64,000 bases of DNA from Luteibacter flocculans (GTDB lineage: Bacteria; Pseudomonadota; Gammaproteobacteria; Xanthomonadales; Rhodanobacteraceae): positions 2,524,001 through 2,588,000 of the forward strand of contig NZ_CP063231.1 of assembly GCF_023612255.1 (NCBI RefSeq), given 5' to 3'. This document shows positions 51,090 through 60,555 of this stretch, piece after piece. Position numbers and translations under genes: made by a program. How positions within the stretch are numbered: the stretch's first letter is position 1; every line of letters begins with the position of its first letter. The notes beneath the pieces were generated by a model. That model was not told the DNA's origin and did no database searches. It was given only the letters and a program-made list of their open reading frames with translations.

Positions 51090-51734
51090 ATGTCCGACGA
51101 CACACCCTACCCCCGATTCGCCAGCCGAGGCCGGGCCTTCGTCTATGTATTGCCATGCCAGGACGAGGATCTGCTCAAACTCGGCTTCTCGCGCGATCCG
51201 TTTACCCGCTTCAGCACCCTCCATCGCCGTTTTTACACATTCTTCGATCTCGACCGCGGCCTGCTCGTGGATACCGACAGGGTCGTGACGGCGCGGCGCA
51301 TCGAGCGGACATTGATCGAGGCTTTTCGCGCCGACCGGGCCATGGCACCCCTGGTCGTGCCCACAGCGGCCGGCGGGCACACCGAGTGGTATCGCGGTGC
51401 CTACGACCGGGTGCACCTTCTCCTGAACGAATTGGCCGGGGTGGACGGCTTTCCGCTGCACGAGGGCCTGCGCCCGTGGCTGCGGAGTCACCTGATGGCC
51501 CGCGCCGACCTGCTGCACGACTGGTCGCTGCGCATCGTCGAGACCCTCGACTGGGCCAGGCACAACGCGCCCGACGATCCCGGCGCTGCTCGCCTCACCC
51601 GCGCCCTGCTCGATACCTGGACACTGTTCGAGGCGGCCGGCCTGGACATTCGCTCGCTCGTTCCGGGGTCGGTCAGTCAGTGGTACGACCACGGGGATCA
51701 CCGACGTCTCTTTGGCCGGTCCGGCCTCGCTTAG
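51090..51734 (+). CDS. GIY-YIG-like (T5orf172-type) domain protein
   Basis: A 214-residue protein. Residues about 12-85 fit a divergent GIY-YIG fold: FVYVLPCQ for the GIY strand, LLKLGFSRDPFTRF for YIG and the Arg, and ARRIERTLIEAFRADR as the helix with the Glu. The remaining 130 residues are helical with no clear family. Such proteins range from nucleases to non-catalytic DNA-binding proteins. An ATG at 51057 would add 11 residues; 51090 (MSDDTPYPRF) is preferred but the ribosome site is weak for both. It overlaps the convergent next gene by four bases. Confidence 0.65.
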   Translation: MSDDTPYPRFASRGRAFVYVLPCQDEDLLKLGFSRDPFTRFSTLHRRFYTFFDLDRGLLVDTDRVVTARRIERTLIEAFRADRAMAPLVVPTAAGGHTEWYRGAYDRVHLLLNELAGVDGFPLHEGLRPWLRSHLMARADLLHDWSLRIVETLDWARHNAPDDPGAARLTRALLDTWTLFEAAGLDIRSLVPGSVSQWYDHGDHRRLFGRSGLA

Positions 51735-52264
51735 GCCGGACTCCCGTGGCGGCCTAGTTCCGCGACGAGCCGCGTTCTCCAGCCGTCAGGGCCGCGCTCC
51801 ATCGCATGCACCTGCCGCACCTCGCAGGACACAGGGCCGTGGGCATGCAAACGCTCTTGCACGGTAGCCGCGATCGCGTCTCGATCACGGCGCACATCGC
51901 GCGCCACGGAAACATGCGGCACGTAGTCGGGAAATTCGCGGTCCCGGCGCGGCGATTCGGGGAACGCAAGACGAAGCGCCGCGGCCAGCGAGGCGATAGC
52001 CTCCACGGGAGACGGAGCGAGCCACACTGTGGACGGAAACATACGCACCGCGTCCAGATGGAATGACAAAGGCTGGCGCACCGCCGCGACCGTGCGCAAT
52101 CGTTCCTCGATAGCCGGCGTGATGTGTTCGCTGTCGAGAAAGGGATAAACCAGGGTGATGTGCGCGCCAAGGCCTTTCTTTGCCGCTGGATCGAGGCGCG
52201 CACGCAGGTCGCCGACGAGAGGTTCGGCCTCGGAGACCATGAGTGCCAGCAGCGTGCGGCTCAT
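51731..52264 (-). CDS. 2'-5' RNA ligase family protein (2H phosphoesterase)
   Basis: A 177-residue protein of the 2H phosphoesterase superfamily. The two His-x-Thr/Ser motifs are H35-I-T37 in AHITLVYPF and H117-V-S119 in YVPHVSVARD, so the active site looks complete. Family members hydrolyse or form 2'-5' or cyclic phosphate bonds in RNA or nucleotides; the exact substrate is unknown. The layout (KKGLGAHITLVYPFLD) is nearer the small YjcG/LigT-like bacterial proteins than ThpR. It lies 42 bases downstream of the RHS gene on the same strand. Confidence 0.85.
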   Translation of the reverse strand: MSRTLLALMVSEAEPLVGDLRARLDPAAKKGLGAHITLVYPFLDSEHITPAIEERLRTVAAVRQPLSFHLDAVRMFPSTVWLAPSPVEAIASLAAALRLAFPESPRRDREFPDYVPHVSVARDVRRDRDAIAATVQERLHAHGPVSCEVRQVHAMERGPDGWRTRLVAELGRHGSPA

Positions 52265-52306
52265 GCGAAGAGCCTATACCGCTGCGGGCACTCATGCCTA
52301 TGGTCC

Positions 52307-55300
52307 TTACCGGAACCTGAGCCGACTCGTCCGACTCCGCATCCTCCCAGCAAGCGATGTACCCAGATCGTACTGACCACCGAGCGATTGTACGGGGACG
52401 CCAACCGTGCCATCGGCGTCAGCTAAAGCCTTGGCGGTCGCTTGATCGTCGAAAACACCTGCGCTGCCTAGGGCACTGCCAACTCCGTCGATCATTGCCC
52501 CGACGACCTCGCTGCCATAAGGCTTCAAGCTCACGAGCAACCTGGCGTTCGCCGAAGTCGCTGCGCCCGCGGCTGGAGCTGCCGCCCACAGCGATGAACG
52601 AGAGGGCTGCGATTTCTTGGTAACCGAATCCTCACCGAGGCTAGGTAAAGAGCCAAGAGTCAGCTCTACGGTGGCGCGACCTACGTCGCCTGAGAGTACC
52701 TGGGTGCGAGCCGTCTTGGCGGCATTGCGAGCCGCAACTGTCGTCGTGTCCTTGGCAACGCTCTGCGTCCAGCGATTCCCATTCCGCGTGAGCGCGCCCA
52801 CCTTACCCAGGCCAGCCCGCAAGCCTGCCGCCGCGGAGCCCACGCTCATGCCGAACGCTATCCAGTTCAACGTCGAGGCCGTCGCGGGATCGCTGTCGCT
52901 CACGATGATCGCGGCGATCCCGATGCCCGCCGACGCGACGGCGAGCGTGACCGCAATACTCACCAACACGAGCGAGGTTCCTCCGGTGAAGACTGTGCCT
53001 GCGACGCCCACGACACCCCAGGCAAGCGCCTCTCCAATCTTGACGGTTTTATTCAGCCAATCGGGACCACGTTGCTGAATCCGTGCCATCAGCATTCCTA
53101 CAGGGGTATAGGAATGCACTGTGTTGATCGCATCACCTGCCCATTGAAGTGCAGACTTCAACCAACCGAAGGCATGGCCACTGGGGTCTTGGTAGTTGAT
53201 GGGATCCCCTGCGCAGTAACCATAGGGATGCATGCCGCCCACTCCGTAAGGGCTCTCACTATCGGGGGCATTGAACTGCATATGACCGGGCGCATACCAA
53301 CGATAACCCTGCCCAAGCGGGTAGCGATCCGTTGCGCCATCCACGTCCCGATACGCGCCCTGGAAGCCTAACAGCGAATCTGTCTCATCCGAACTGTGCT
53401 CGCCATAGGCGGTATAAGCATGATGCTTGAATGTCTTCGCCGTGCGGTCGTACGTCACCAGTACCGTGCCATCTGTATCGCACAATTCAAACAACGTGCG
53501 ATCCACGCTTCCAAGCTTCACCCGTTGGATTGAGCAGGCCGCACTACCTGCGTAAAAGTAACGCCCTGCATCCCCCTGGCCGTGTTCGCCCCGCAGGTCC
53601 ATGCCATCGAAGACTAGTTGACGTTGATCCGTCGCCGCTCCGCTACTTGCCAGCCGGTCCATGCCGTCATAGGTGTAATAGCGTGACCCGGCTCGAATCA
53701 GCCGCCCCATCCAGTCGTAATCATAGGTCTTGCCCTGCGCATCGCGCGTCAAGCGCCCGCATGCGTCGTACGTAAGCTCCACGGACCGCTTGCCACCGAC
53801 CATGTAGTCGTCGTGATCATGCGTAACGCCGACCAGGCGACATCCGCTCGCATCGTAGCTGTATTTGCTGCTGCAGGTAGCGGTGCCGAAGCGGGTCACG
53901 CACATAACTACATTACCGAGTCCGTCATAAGTAAACGCCTGCGAGTCGATCGGCTTCCCCTTGGGATTCAGCGGCTTCCACAGACCGGCCGTTGTGCATC
54001 CGCCCAATCGATCAAACTTATCGTAAGTAAACGTCTTCGACGCCAACTCCTTCACACCATTCGTCAAACGCATGGAAAGCAACCGGCTACGTGCGTCGTA
54101 CTCGCGCTTCAACGTCAACACGGTGGTGCCGGGCAACGTAAACGTACGGCTAACCTCGCGGTACATCGCGTCGTACGCATAAGCTACCTGCGCCTTTTCG
54201 CCAGCATAGGAGACTTCCTCCAACGACAACATGCTTGCAGCGTTGTATGCGTGCGTAGTCTTGATGTCGGTACCACGTTGAGTCGACGTGCGCTGGCCCG
54301 CGGCGTTATATGTATAGGTCACTTGCCCGCCGGTCGCATCGACCTCGCTAAGAATGCGTCCACCGAGAGACCGAACTGCCCGGATTTCGCGCACAGAACC
54401 CGATGCCAGGGTTACCTTCTCGGTCGTCGGCCATTCGTTCAGGTCATGGTTGAATGCGAGCTCGGTGGCACCTTCTTTCACCGTCGATTGCCTTGTCGCA
54501 CCATGGACGTAACTGAGCGACCTGCTCTTGCTGCCATTCCCGTCTGAACCGCTAACCTTAGACGTTCGGTATCCAAGCTCCTTGATGTAGTCATACGTCA
54601 AACGGGTCCCGTCCGCCCTCGTGATGGTTCTTGGCGCCGGCGCAACCCCTTCGTAGGTCATGCGTTCTCGAACTCCCGCACGGGTGATTGAGGTCACACG
54701 TCCCCATACATCCAGCTCACGCTCGCTGATCCGGAGTACATAATCGGCACTTGGATTGGGGCTTTTCGGGAAGCCCGTGTCCTGAAAGTCGATCGACTTG
54801 CCAGCGCTGAAGCGGTCCCAATCTTCCCCTGCATCGAAGAAGGCCACTGAAACGGGCTCGGGATTTAAAAAGTCACCGGCGCGATATTCATAAGCAACAA
54901 TGTGCTCAAGCCTCTTGCTCGATGGTTTCAGCTCGCCGTCCCACCACTCGCGCTTTGACACGTCGCCGCCACCCGTGATCGGGAAGGGTGCGGCCGAAAT
55001 GGGACATTTTTCACGAAGTCTCCGGCGAACCGCTGTTACACGGCCAAGGCCATCGTATTCGGTAGCTACTTCTTCGCCCCCGTCGTCATGACCCGTCACC
55101 ACACCGGATAACCTACCTTCGCTATACGAATAGGCCTCGCCCATAAAGGCACGCCCTTCGGCATCAAGCCATCGGATACAGGCGACCTGGTCGTCAGGTC
55201 GATAGAACGTACGCTTGCGATGCTTGTCTGTCTGCTTTCCTTCCCACTCATCACGCACCAGGAAGATAGGATCGAACTCGTCGAACTCGACGCGGCCGTC

Positions 55301-57442
55301 GCTGTAGGTTCGGCGTGATTCTTCATTCCAGTCGTCGTACCCGAAGGAGCATACTTCTTTAATCGCCACCTTACCTGCAGCATCAAACGACGTTATCGTC
55401 GCCCTCCGCCCCAATTCGTCGTACTCCACTGACGACACTGTGTTCCATGCGCCCCCCTCATAGACTTCTTCCTTGATAATATTGTCCCTGCCGTCTGACT
55501 CCGCCGCACGCTTGCGGCCGTCAGCTTCAGTTATCTCCATGCGACCGAGAACCGGATACGTATAATTAGTGACTTCGCTATACGCCGTCCCCTTGCACGC
55601 CGTTCGGCTGGATAGCCTCCCCGCACGGTCGAAGGCATAAATAGTGGTGTTCCCACACGCATCGACCTCGCTCAAGCATCGCCCGCTGAGGATGCTTACG
55701 GACTTGGAGGTTGAACGCGATTCGCCTCCGCGACTGCAAGTCGTGGTAATCGTCATCGACGTTCCATTCAAACTGTATTCGTAGGCCGTAGATGAAACGT
55801 CACTTCCCAGCGAGTAACCTACTTCTAGGCCCTGAACAACCTGCTTCACGAGGCCTCTTCGATACCCATCAGAAAAGTAATCAGTCTCCTGACATATGGC
55901 TGAGTCGCCAGCACACAACTTGGTCCTTACATAGACCACCTTTTTTCTATTGAGACCGTCAACCGCCGAATGTCTGCTCTCGCGCCCGACCTGACGCATA
56001 GTTAGGTCGGCATTCAATTTCTTCACGTCGTCTTCGACAGGCATACTCTTGCCCGAAGACAGATAATCGTCGGCCAACGTTCTCTCCTCGACCAGGTAGG
56101 CATCGAGAAAGTCACCTTCCGGCGCATAGTCGAAGTATGTTTTATTACATTTCGAATGAATGAACTTTAGCGTCGATCCTTCGAAATAGCTATTTGAGTA
56201 CTCCGTTCGACTCACCCCGGATCGAGAGAAACAAGTCTCTGTCGTCCTGGCCGAACAAGGTCCTGGAGCCTCCGGAAATTGATTTTTTTTCGTGCTGTAG
56301 AAGCCCACCGAAGTGGATTTAAACTTCCTTTCGAGCGTACTCACGCCCCGGGTGGTTGTCTCGCTGACCATTGTGTAACTGCTGTCGTACACGTACACGG
56401 TCTTTCTTCCACCCGAAGTCGCCACCTCTGTGACCGTCGTGGTGTATGCCGCGCTGGGATCTTTCTCGTTCTGGCTGTAGGCATATGTTGTAACCATGGG
56501 CTTTCCGCCAGCGCGCGGCGTAACCGTATAACGACTAACGCATGGCAGATAGTTCAACTTGGAATCCTCTTCGAACGTCCGCGTTTCCGGCACGTACTCC
56601 ACCTGTTCGGTTAGACCGTCGAACGTACGGATGCTGTTGAGAAGCCATCCGCAAACATCGTCATCGATGTAGGTGAGTTCACAGTTGAACGCCTCCCCCT
56701 CAGGTGGAGTGATTGCCCTAAGCGCAACGTTTTCGATGGTCAATACATAAGTAAGCTCATCGTCCGACCCGAACCAGAAGGTAATCAGAACAAGGGATGG
56801 CGCCCAGTCCGGCTCGTATTCCAAGGAAACGAGTTGGCGAGCCGCTTCCGCCCTGACAGGTGCAGGGTCGGCAGCGTGCACAGGCATGTCGTTACGGATG
56901 CCAGTGAGACGAATCTGATACTCGACCGCGTAGTCAACCCCCTGGGGAACGACTATCCAGGACAGCGCAACGTAGCGGCATCCGTCGGTCGTCAATCGTA
57001 CCGGTACCCATATGCCGCTTTTGGGCTGCGACCGGAGCGTCTCTACCCGACCATCCTTGTATTCAACCTCAATTGCCCCATCGCTCTTCCACCGCACGAT
57101 CACCGATGCAGTCTTCAGATCTTTTTTGGATTCAACGCTAAGCACCTCCCCTGTATGCAGGGTCAGCTTTCCGCTCTTCTCGTGATATGTAGTGAACGCA
57201 AACGACCAACCATCGCCAAGGGCGGAAGCATTGTTGACGACCGGGCTATAGAACAGACTCATGTCGATCGCGGGCCCAAACCCGAGATTGCCTACTATCC
57301 TGGGCAACGGAACGCACGCCTCGAATAGGCCGGTGCGCGGCTGCACGTTGTTTCGCTTCTCCGTTAGACTGTTGAAAATCGCGTCACTCTCGTAGTCGCA
57401 CGGATCTTTCCCCATCTGGTTGTGAGACTCACCGAAATGCAT
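52307..57442 (-). CDS. RHS/YD-repeat protein of TccC-like type with a 288-residue variable C-terminus
   Basis: A 1711-residue polymorphic-toxin-like protein. The start at 57442 has a consensus AAGGAGG site; the frame upstream runs over a terminator. The N-terminus (NVQPRTGLFEACVPLPRIVG...FYSPVVNNASALGDGWSF) is like Pseudomonas RHS proteins without a PAAR domain. Many YD repeats fill the middle (YDELGRRATI, YDGLGRVTAV, YDACGRLTRD). The core signature YPLGQGYRWYAPGHMQFNAPD, cited in part, then SPYGVGG, CAGDPINYQDPSGH ends at about residue 1423. The tail (52310-53173) has a Gly/Ala/Val-rich hydrophobic stretch (about 1477-1514) and no recognised catalytic motif. RHS shells encapsulate and release such tails. 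Base composition is lower in GC than the flanks, which suggests transfer. Confidence 0.9.
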   Translation of the reverse strand: MHFGESHNQMGKDPCDYESDAIFNSLTEKRNNVQPRTGLFEACVPLPRIVGNLGFGPAIDMSLFYSPVVNNASALGDGWSFAFTTYHEKSGKLTLHTGEVLSVESKKDLKTASVIVRWKSDGAIEVEYKDGRVETLRSQPKSGIWVPVRLTTDGCRYVALSWIVVPQGVDYAVEYQIRLTGIRNDMPVHAADPAPVRAEAARQLVSLEYEPDWAPSLVLITFWFGSDDELTYVLTIENVALRAITPPEGEAFNCELTYIDDDVCGWLLNSIRTFDGLTEQVEYVPETRTFEEDSKLNYLPCVSRYTVTPRAGGKPMVTTYAYSQNEKDPSAAYTTTVTEVATSGGRKTVYVYDSSYTMVSETTTRGVSTLERKFKSTSVGFYSTKKNQFPEAPGPCSARTTETCFSRSGVSRTEYSNSYFEGSTLKFIHSKCNKTYFDYAPEGDFLDAYLVEERTLADDYLSSGKSMPVEDDVKKLNADLTMRQVGRESRHSAVDGLNRKKVVYVRTKLCAGDSAICQETDYFSDGYRRGLVKQVVQGLEVGYSLGSDVSSTAYEYSLNGTSMTITTTCSRGGESRSTSKSVSILSGRCLSEVDACGNTTIYAFDRAGRLSSRTACKGTAYSEVTNYTYPVLGRMEITEADGRKRAAESDGRDNIIKEEVYEGGAWNTVSSVEYDELGRRATITSFDAAGKVAIKEVCSFGYDDWNEESRRTYSDGRVEFDEFDPIFLVRDEWEGKQTDKHRKRTFYRPDDQVACIRWLDAEGRAFMGEAYSYSEGRLSGVVTGHDDGGEEVATEYDGLGRVTAVRRRLREKCPISAAPFPITGGGDVSKREWWDGELKPSSKRLEHIVAYEYRAGDFLNPEPVSVAFFDAGEDWDRFSAGKSIDFQDTGFPKSPNPSADYVLRISERELDVWGRVTSITRAGVRERMTYEGVAPAPRTITRADGTRLTYDYIKELGYRTSKVSGSDGNGSKSRSLSYVHGATRQSTVKEGATELAFNHDLNEWPTTEKVTLASGSVREIRAVRSLGGRILSEVDATGGQVTYTYNAAGQRTSTQRGTDIKTTHAYNAASMLSLEEVSYAGEKAQVAYAYDAMYREVSRTFTLPGTTVLTLKREYDARSRLLSMRLTNGVKELASKTFTYDKFDRLGGCTTAGLWKPLNPKGKPIDSQAFTYDGLGNVVMCVTRFGTATCSSKYSYDASGCRLVGVTHDHDDYMVGGKRSVELTYDACGRLTRDAQGKTYDYDWMGRLIRAGSRYYTYDGMDRLASSGAATDQRQLVFDGMDLRGEHGQGDAGRYFYAGSAACSIQRVKLGSVDRTLFELCDTDGTVLVTYDRTAKTFKHHAYTAYGEHSSDETDSLLGFQGAYRDVDGATDRYPLGQGYRWYAPGHMQFNAPDSESPYGVGGMHPYGYCAGDPINYQDPSGHAFGWLKSALQWAGDAINTVHSYTPVGMLMARIQQRGPDWLNKTVKIGEALAWGVVGVAGTVFTGGTSLVLVSIAVTLAVASAGIGIAAIIVSDSDPATASTLNWIAFGMSVGSAAAGLRAGLGKVGALTRNGNRWTQSVAKDTTTVAARNAAKTARTQVLSGDVGRATVELTLGSLPSLGEDSVTKKSQPSRSSLWAAAPAAGAATSANARLLVSLKPYGSEVVGAMIDGVGSALGSAGVFDDQATAKALADADGTVGVPVQSLGGQYDLGTSLAGRMRSRTSRLRFR

Positions 57443-57647
57443 GACCGTCCTCCTTGGCTTCCCCTCACTGCAACGACAGTGAGTTGGCTGTGAGCCAGCA
57501 TGCGCCGCGGCGGCGTCGACCGATCCAGTCCATTCGGTGTAGGTGCATCTCGCAACACTTGAACAATCGAAGCACCACCCTATCGCGTGCCGAATAACCA
57601 CTACCGCAATAGAGCAAATGCTGAGAACGCCCTTCTTGGCAGCTGAA

Positions 57648-57682
57648 CAAAAAAAGGGCCGCCCCCGCGGGGGCGGCCCTTT
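57648..57682. terminator. Terminator of the S53 peptidase gene
   Basis: A perfect 14-bp inverted repeat (57653-57666 with 57669-57682) followed by a T run on the minus strand. It separates the peptidase from the RHS gene. Confidence 0.92.
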
Positions 57683-57699
57683 CCTTCTCACCTCAGTTT

Positions 57700-60201
57700 T
57701 CAGTTCGTCCAGGTGGCCTTCAAGGTCACGCCGGAGAACGCGCTATAGCCGTTGAGCATCACGTAGTAGGTACCCGTCTGCGGCGACGATGCCGTGCAGC
57801 TCTCGGTGTTACCCGTGACATACGGTCGGCAGTCATAGCTGGACGTGGTCGGCTGCGCGCCGAACTTCACATACAGGTCGGCGTCACCGGTGCCACCCGA
57901 GATCGCGATCTTCAGGTTGGTCGCGCCGGAGGGAACCGCCACGGTGTAGTAGAGCTTTCCGTTCTTGGCGGCCGACAGTCCGGTGACGGCTACGCCGTTC
58001 TGCAGCACGTTGCCGCCACCACCGGACGAGCTCACCGTCACCGACGAGGTCTTCGTGTTGGTGGCACCCGCGTTGTCGGTCACCGTTTCGCTGACGCTAT
58101 AGGTACCGGCGGACGTGTACGTATGGCTGGGATTGGTGGCCGTGGACGTTGCACCGTCGCCAAAGTTCCACGAGCGCGAGGCGATGCTGCCGTCGCTGTC
58201 GGACGAACTGTCGGTGAAGGTGGCCGTGAGGCCACTGGTGACGACGCTGAAGTTCGCCACCGGCGCAGCGTTCGTACCGCCGCCACCGCCCCCGCTGACC
58301 CAGTTCGCCTGGGCGTAAGTGTTGAGCTTGCCGATGTCGAAGCTGCCGAAACCGGTCGCTTCGTCGAAGCCGGTCGTCGCCGTATAGCCGTGGTTCTGAT
58401 AGCCGTTATTGCCCGACGTCACGTCATGCAGCAGCGAGGTCTGCGTCGGGAACGCCTGGTAGAACTTCGACGCCGGGAAACCGATGGCGTTGTTTGCCGC
58501 CGATTCGATGCGCGCGAAGGCACCCACGAACAGAGGCGATGCGAGGCTGGTACCACCCACCTGCTCGGTGGTGCCATTGACGACGATCAGCGCACCGGAC
58601 GACGAGGCCGCGTCGAACGCAACGTCGGGACCGACACGTTTCGTCGAGCTGGTGACTGACGACTGCCACGATGGCGCCGTCTCGTAGAGGCTGGTGCCAC
58701 CGCCGGTCGCCCACAGGCGCTGGTTGTTGTCGCCCTGGCTGGGGGCGATGGCGGACAGACCTTCGTTCCAGACCGTCTCACCCGTCCACGACGTGCCGCT
58801 GGTGGAGAGCTGCGTGCCGCCCACCTGGATCACGTACGGCGAACTGGCAGGCTCGCTCACGGAGTAATGCGTGAGATCGATCTTCACCGTGCCCGCCGAG
58901 TTGGCGACGTAGCCCGGCGACCCGGAGGTCGGATCGGACGACCACTGATAGACGCCCGCGTCGCCGGCAGCTACCGAGAAGGTCTGCCCCTGTGCCACGG
59001 CCTGCTGGAAGATCGCGTCGTCGGCAGCCTGCGTACCCGACTGCTCGGCAGCCGTTTCGTCTTCGCCCAGCGACACGTTGATGAGCTTCGCCACGTTGTC
59101 CGTCACGGCACGGTTGAAGGTCGCCGTGATGCCCGCGTTGGTGATGCCGCTGGAGCTGGAGTCACCATTGGCCGAGGTATAGAAGATCAGCTGCTTCACG
59201 GCGCCAGCGATACCGACGATATCCTGACTGTCCAGCGACCACTCACCGTTCGAGTCGGGATCGTTGGCGAACGTACCGCTGCCGACCTTGGTAATGGTGG
59301 AGTTCACCGTCGGCAGGCCTGCGCTGGCAGTGAAACTGTTGAGGTCGGTCACCGTCTGCGTGATCGAACCCCAGGTGATGATGCCCACTGCGGTGTTGCT
59401 CGCGGTTGGTACGCTGCTGCCGCCATAGATCGCCGCGAAGTCCTGCGGATGGTGCGCAGCGACCGCGGACGCGGCCTGCGTACTGCTGGCGGGGCCGGGC
59501 ACGGTGACGTCCTCCGGCTTGTACACGTGGTGCAGCGGATGCTTCACCGACACGTTCTGCAAGCCGAGCACGGCATTGACGGAATCGCCCAATGCGGCAG
59601 GCACAAGGGCCGGCGCGTCGTTGGCGAAGAACTCGCGCCCATTGGCGTTGAAGCGCTTGATGGACGTATGGAAACCGTTGACCGCGGCACCTGCGTTGCC
59701 GTCTGCGGAGACAAGCAGGCGGTTCGGCGCTACGTCGATGTTGGTGAAGCCCGCCTGCTGCAGATGCGCGACGACCGCGTCGACCTGTGCCTGAGTGGGC
59801 CCGAAGCGCGCGCTGAACTGCTCAGGGGTGAGGAACTTGCCGTAGAGCGGGTTGCCCGGCGTCGTAACGGCAGCAAGGAAAGCCTGCAACTGGTCGGGAT
59901 TGCGCAGTTTCAGACTGACCGCGACATGTAGGGGATGATCGGCCGGCATCGCCGTGACCGCGGCGGCATCGATGTGTGGCGAACCTGTCATATTCAACGC
60001 ATAGCCTGACGCCGTCGGCGTGGCTGCCGTGGACGACGTGGCAAGTGCCTGCGTTGCCGCGACGGGAAGCATGGCCGCCTGAGTATGCGTGGACACCCAG
60101 GCGTCCGCCGCGTGTGCGGAGAGCGACGACATCGCCAGTGCGATGGCCGCGGTCAGTACCGTCTTGCGAGTGATCCCTGAAGCAAAAGCATCGATCTTCA
60201 T
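57700..60201 (-). CDS. Secreted S53 (sedolisin/kumamolisin-type) serine-carboxyl peptidase with PKD and PPC domains
   Basis: An 833-residue exported, acid-active type endopeptidase. A Sec signal peptide (cleavage near SLSAHA) is followed by a pro-kumamolisin activation domain (about 75-220) and the S53 domain (about 245-640). The catalytic set is E320 and D324 in EWSLDSQ, oxyanion D414 in AAGDAGVY and S552 in GGTSLASP. A PKD domain (about 650-735) and a bacterial pre-peptidase C-terminal domain (about 740-833, DADLYVKFG, GTYYVMLNGYS) follow. The start at 60201 is chosen for the signal peptide. Relatives degrade proteins outside the cell at low pH. The tail domains are usually removed or aid secretion. 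Confidence 0.95.
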   Translation of the reverse strand: MKIDAFASGITRKTVLTAAIALAMSSLSAHAADAWVSTHTQAAMLPVAATQALATSSTAATPTASGYALNMTGSPHIDAAAVTAMPADHPLHVAVSLKLRNPDQLQAFLAAVTTPGNPLYGKFLTPEQFSARFGPTQAQVDAVVAHLQQAGFTNIDVAPNRLLVSADGNAGAAVNGFHTSIKRFNANGREFFANDAPALVPAALGDSVNAVLGLQNVSVKHPLHHVYKPEDVTVPGPASSTQAASAVAAHHPQDFAAIYGGSSVPTASNTAVGIITWGSITQTVTDLNSFTASAGLPTVNSTITKVGSGTFANDPDSNGEWSLDSQDIVGIAGAVKQLIFYTSANGDSSSSGITNAGITATFNRAVTDNVAKLINVSLGEDETAAEQSGTQAADDAIFQQAVAQGQTFSVAAGDAGVYQWSSDPTSGSPGYVANSAGTVKIDLTHYSVSEPASSPYVIQVGGTQLSTSGTSWTGETVWNEGLSAIAPSQGDNNQRLWATGGGTSLYETAPSWQSSVTSSTKRVGPDVAFDAASSSGALIVVNGTTEQVGGTSLASPLFVGAFARIESAANNAIGFPASKFYQAFPTQTSLLHDVTSGNNGYQNHGYTATTGFDEATGFGSFDIGKLNTYAQANWVSGGGGGGTNAAPVANFSVVTSGLTATFTDSSSDSDGSIASRSWNFGDGATSTATNPSHTYTSAGTYSVSETVTDNAGATNTKTSSVTVSSSGGGGNVLQNGVAVTGLSAAKNGKLYYTVAVPSGATNLKIAISGGTGDADLYVKFGAQPTTSSYDCRPYVTGNTESCTASSPQTGTYYVMLNGYSAFSGVTLKATWTN

Positions 60202-60555
60202 GATTGATCCTTCCATTAGCCCGTGGATTGCCGCCGCCGAAGCGGAAGCGCTGACACTGCAAGCGCAACGTAAGGAAACGCGTTCCCGCCGTCCGAGCGA
60301 TGCTCGGTCGTTGATTTCGCAGGAAATTACGATGCCCCCATCGTTACGCCTCTTTGCTCCCCCTGTTCATCGAGGAAGCAATGCGCGTGCTTTCGTCAGG
60401 CTTTCATCGAAGTTAAACGCGGCGCGAGCAATCCCAAGATCTGCGACGTATGCCGCAAAAGCGCACAATCCTTTATCAATGGATTGACGATCGCGCGCGA
60501 ATTCACCGCCGGATGGCAGACGACGGGTTCGCAAGTTGTTGCGCACGCATCAGAC
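60202..60555. other. Gap between the S53 peptidase and the AraC gene
   Basis: 354 bases without a supportable gene. It must hold the peptidase promoter on the minus strand and the end of the AraC transcript. No clear hairpin with a T run or strong promoter boxes was seen. Confidence 0.5.

Noticed and set aside
57443-57691. Upstream extension of the RHS frame by 83 codons
   Set aside because: It would run through the peptidase terminator and has no ribosome site, whereas the ATG at 57442 has a consensus AAGGAGG site.
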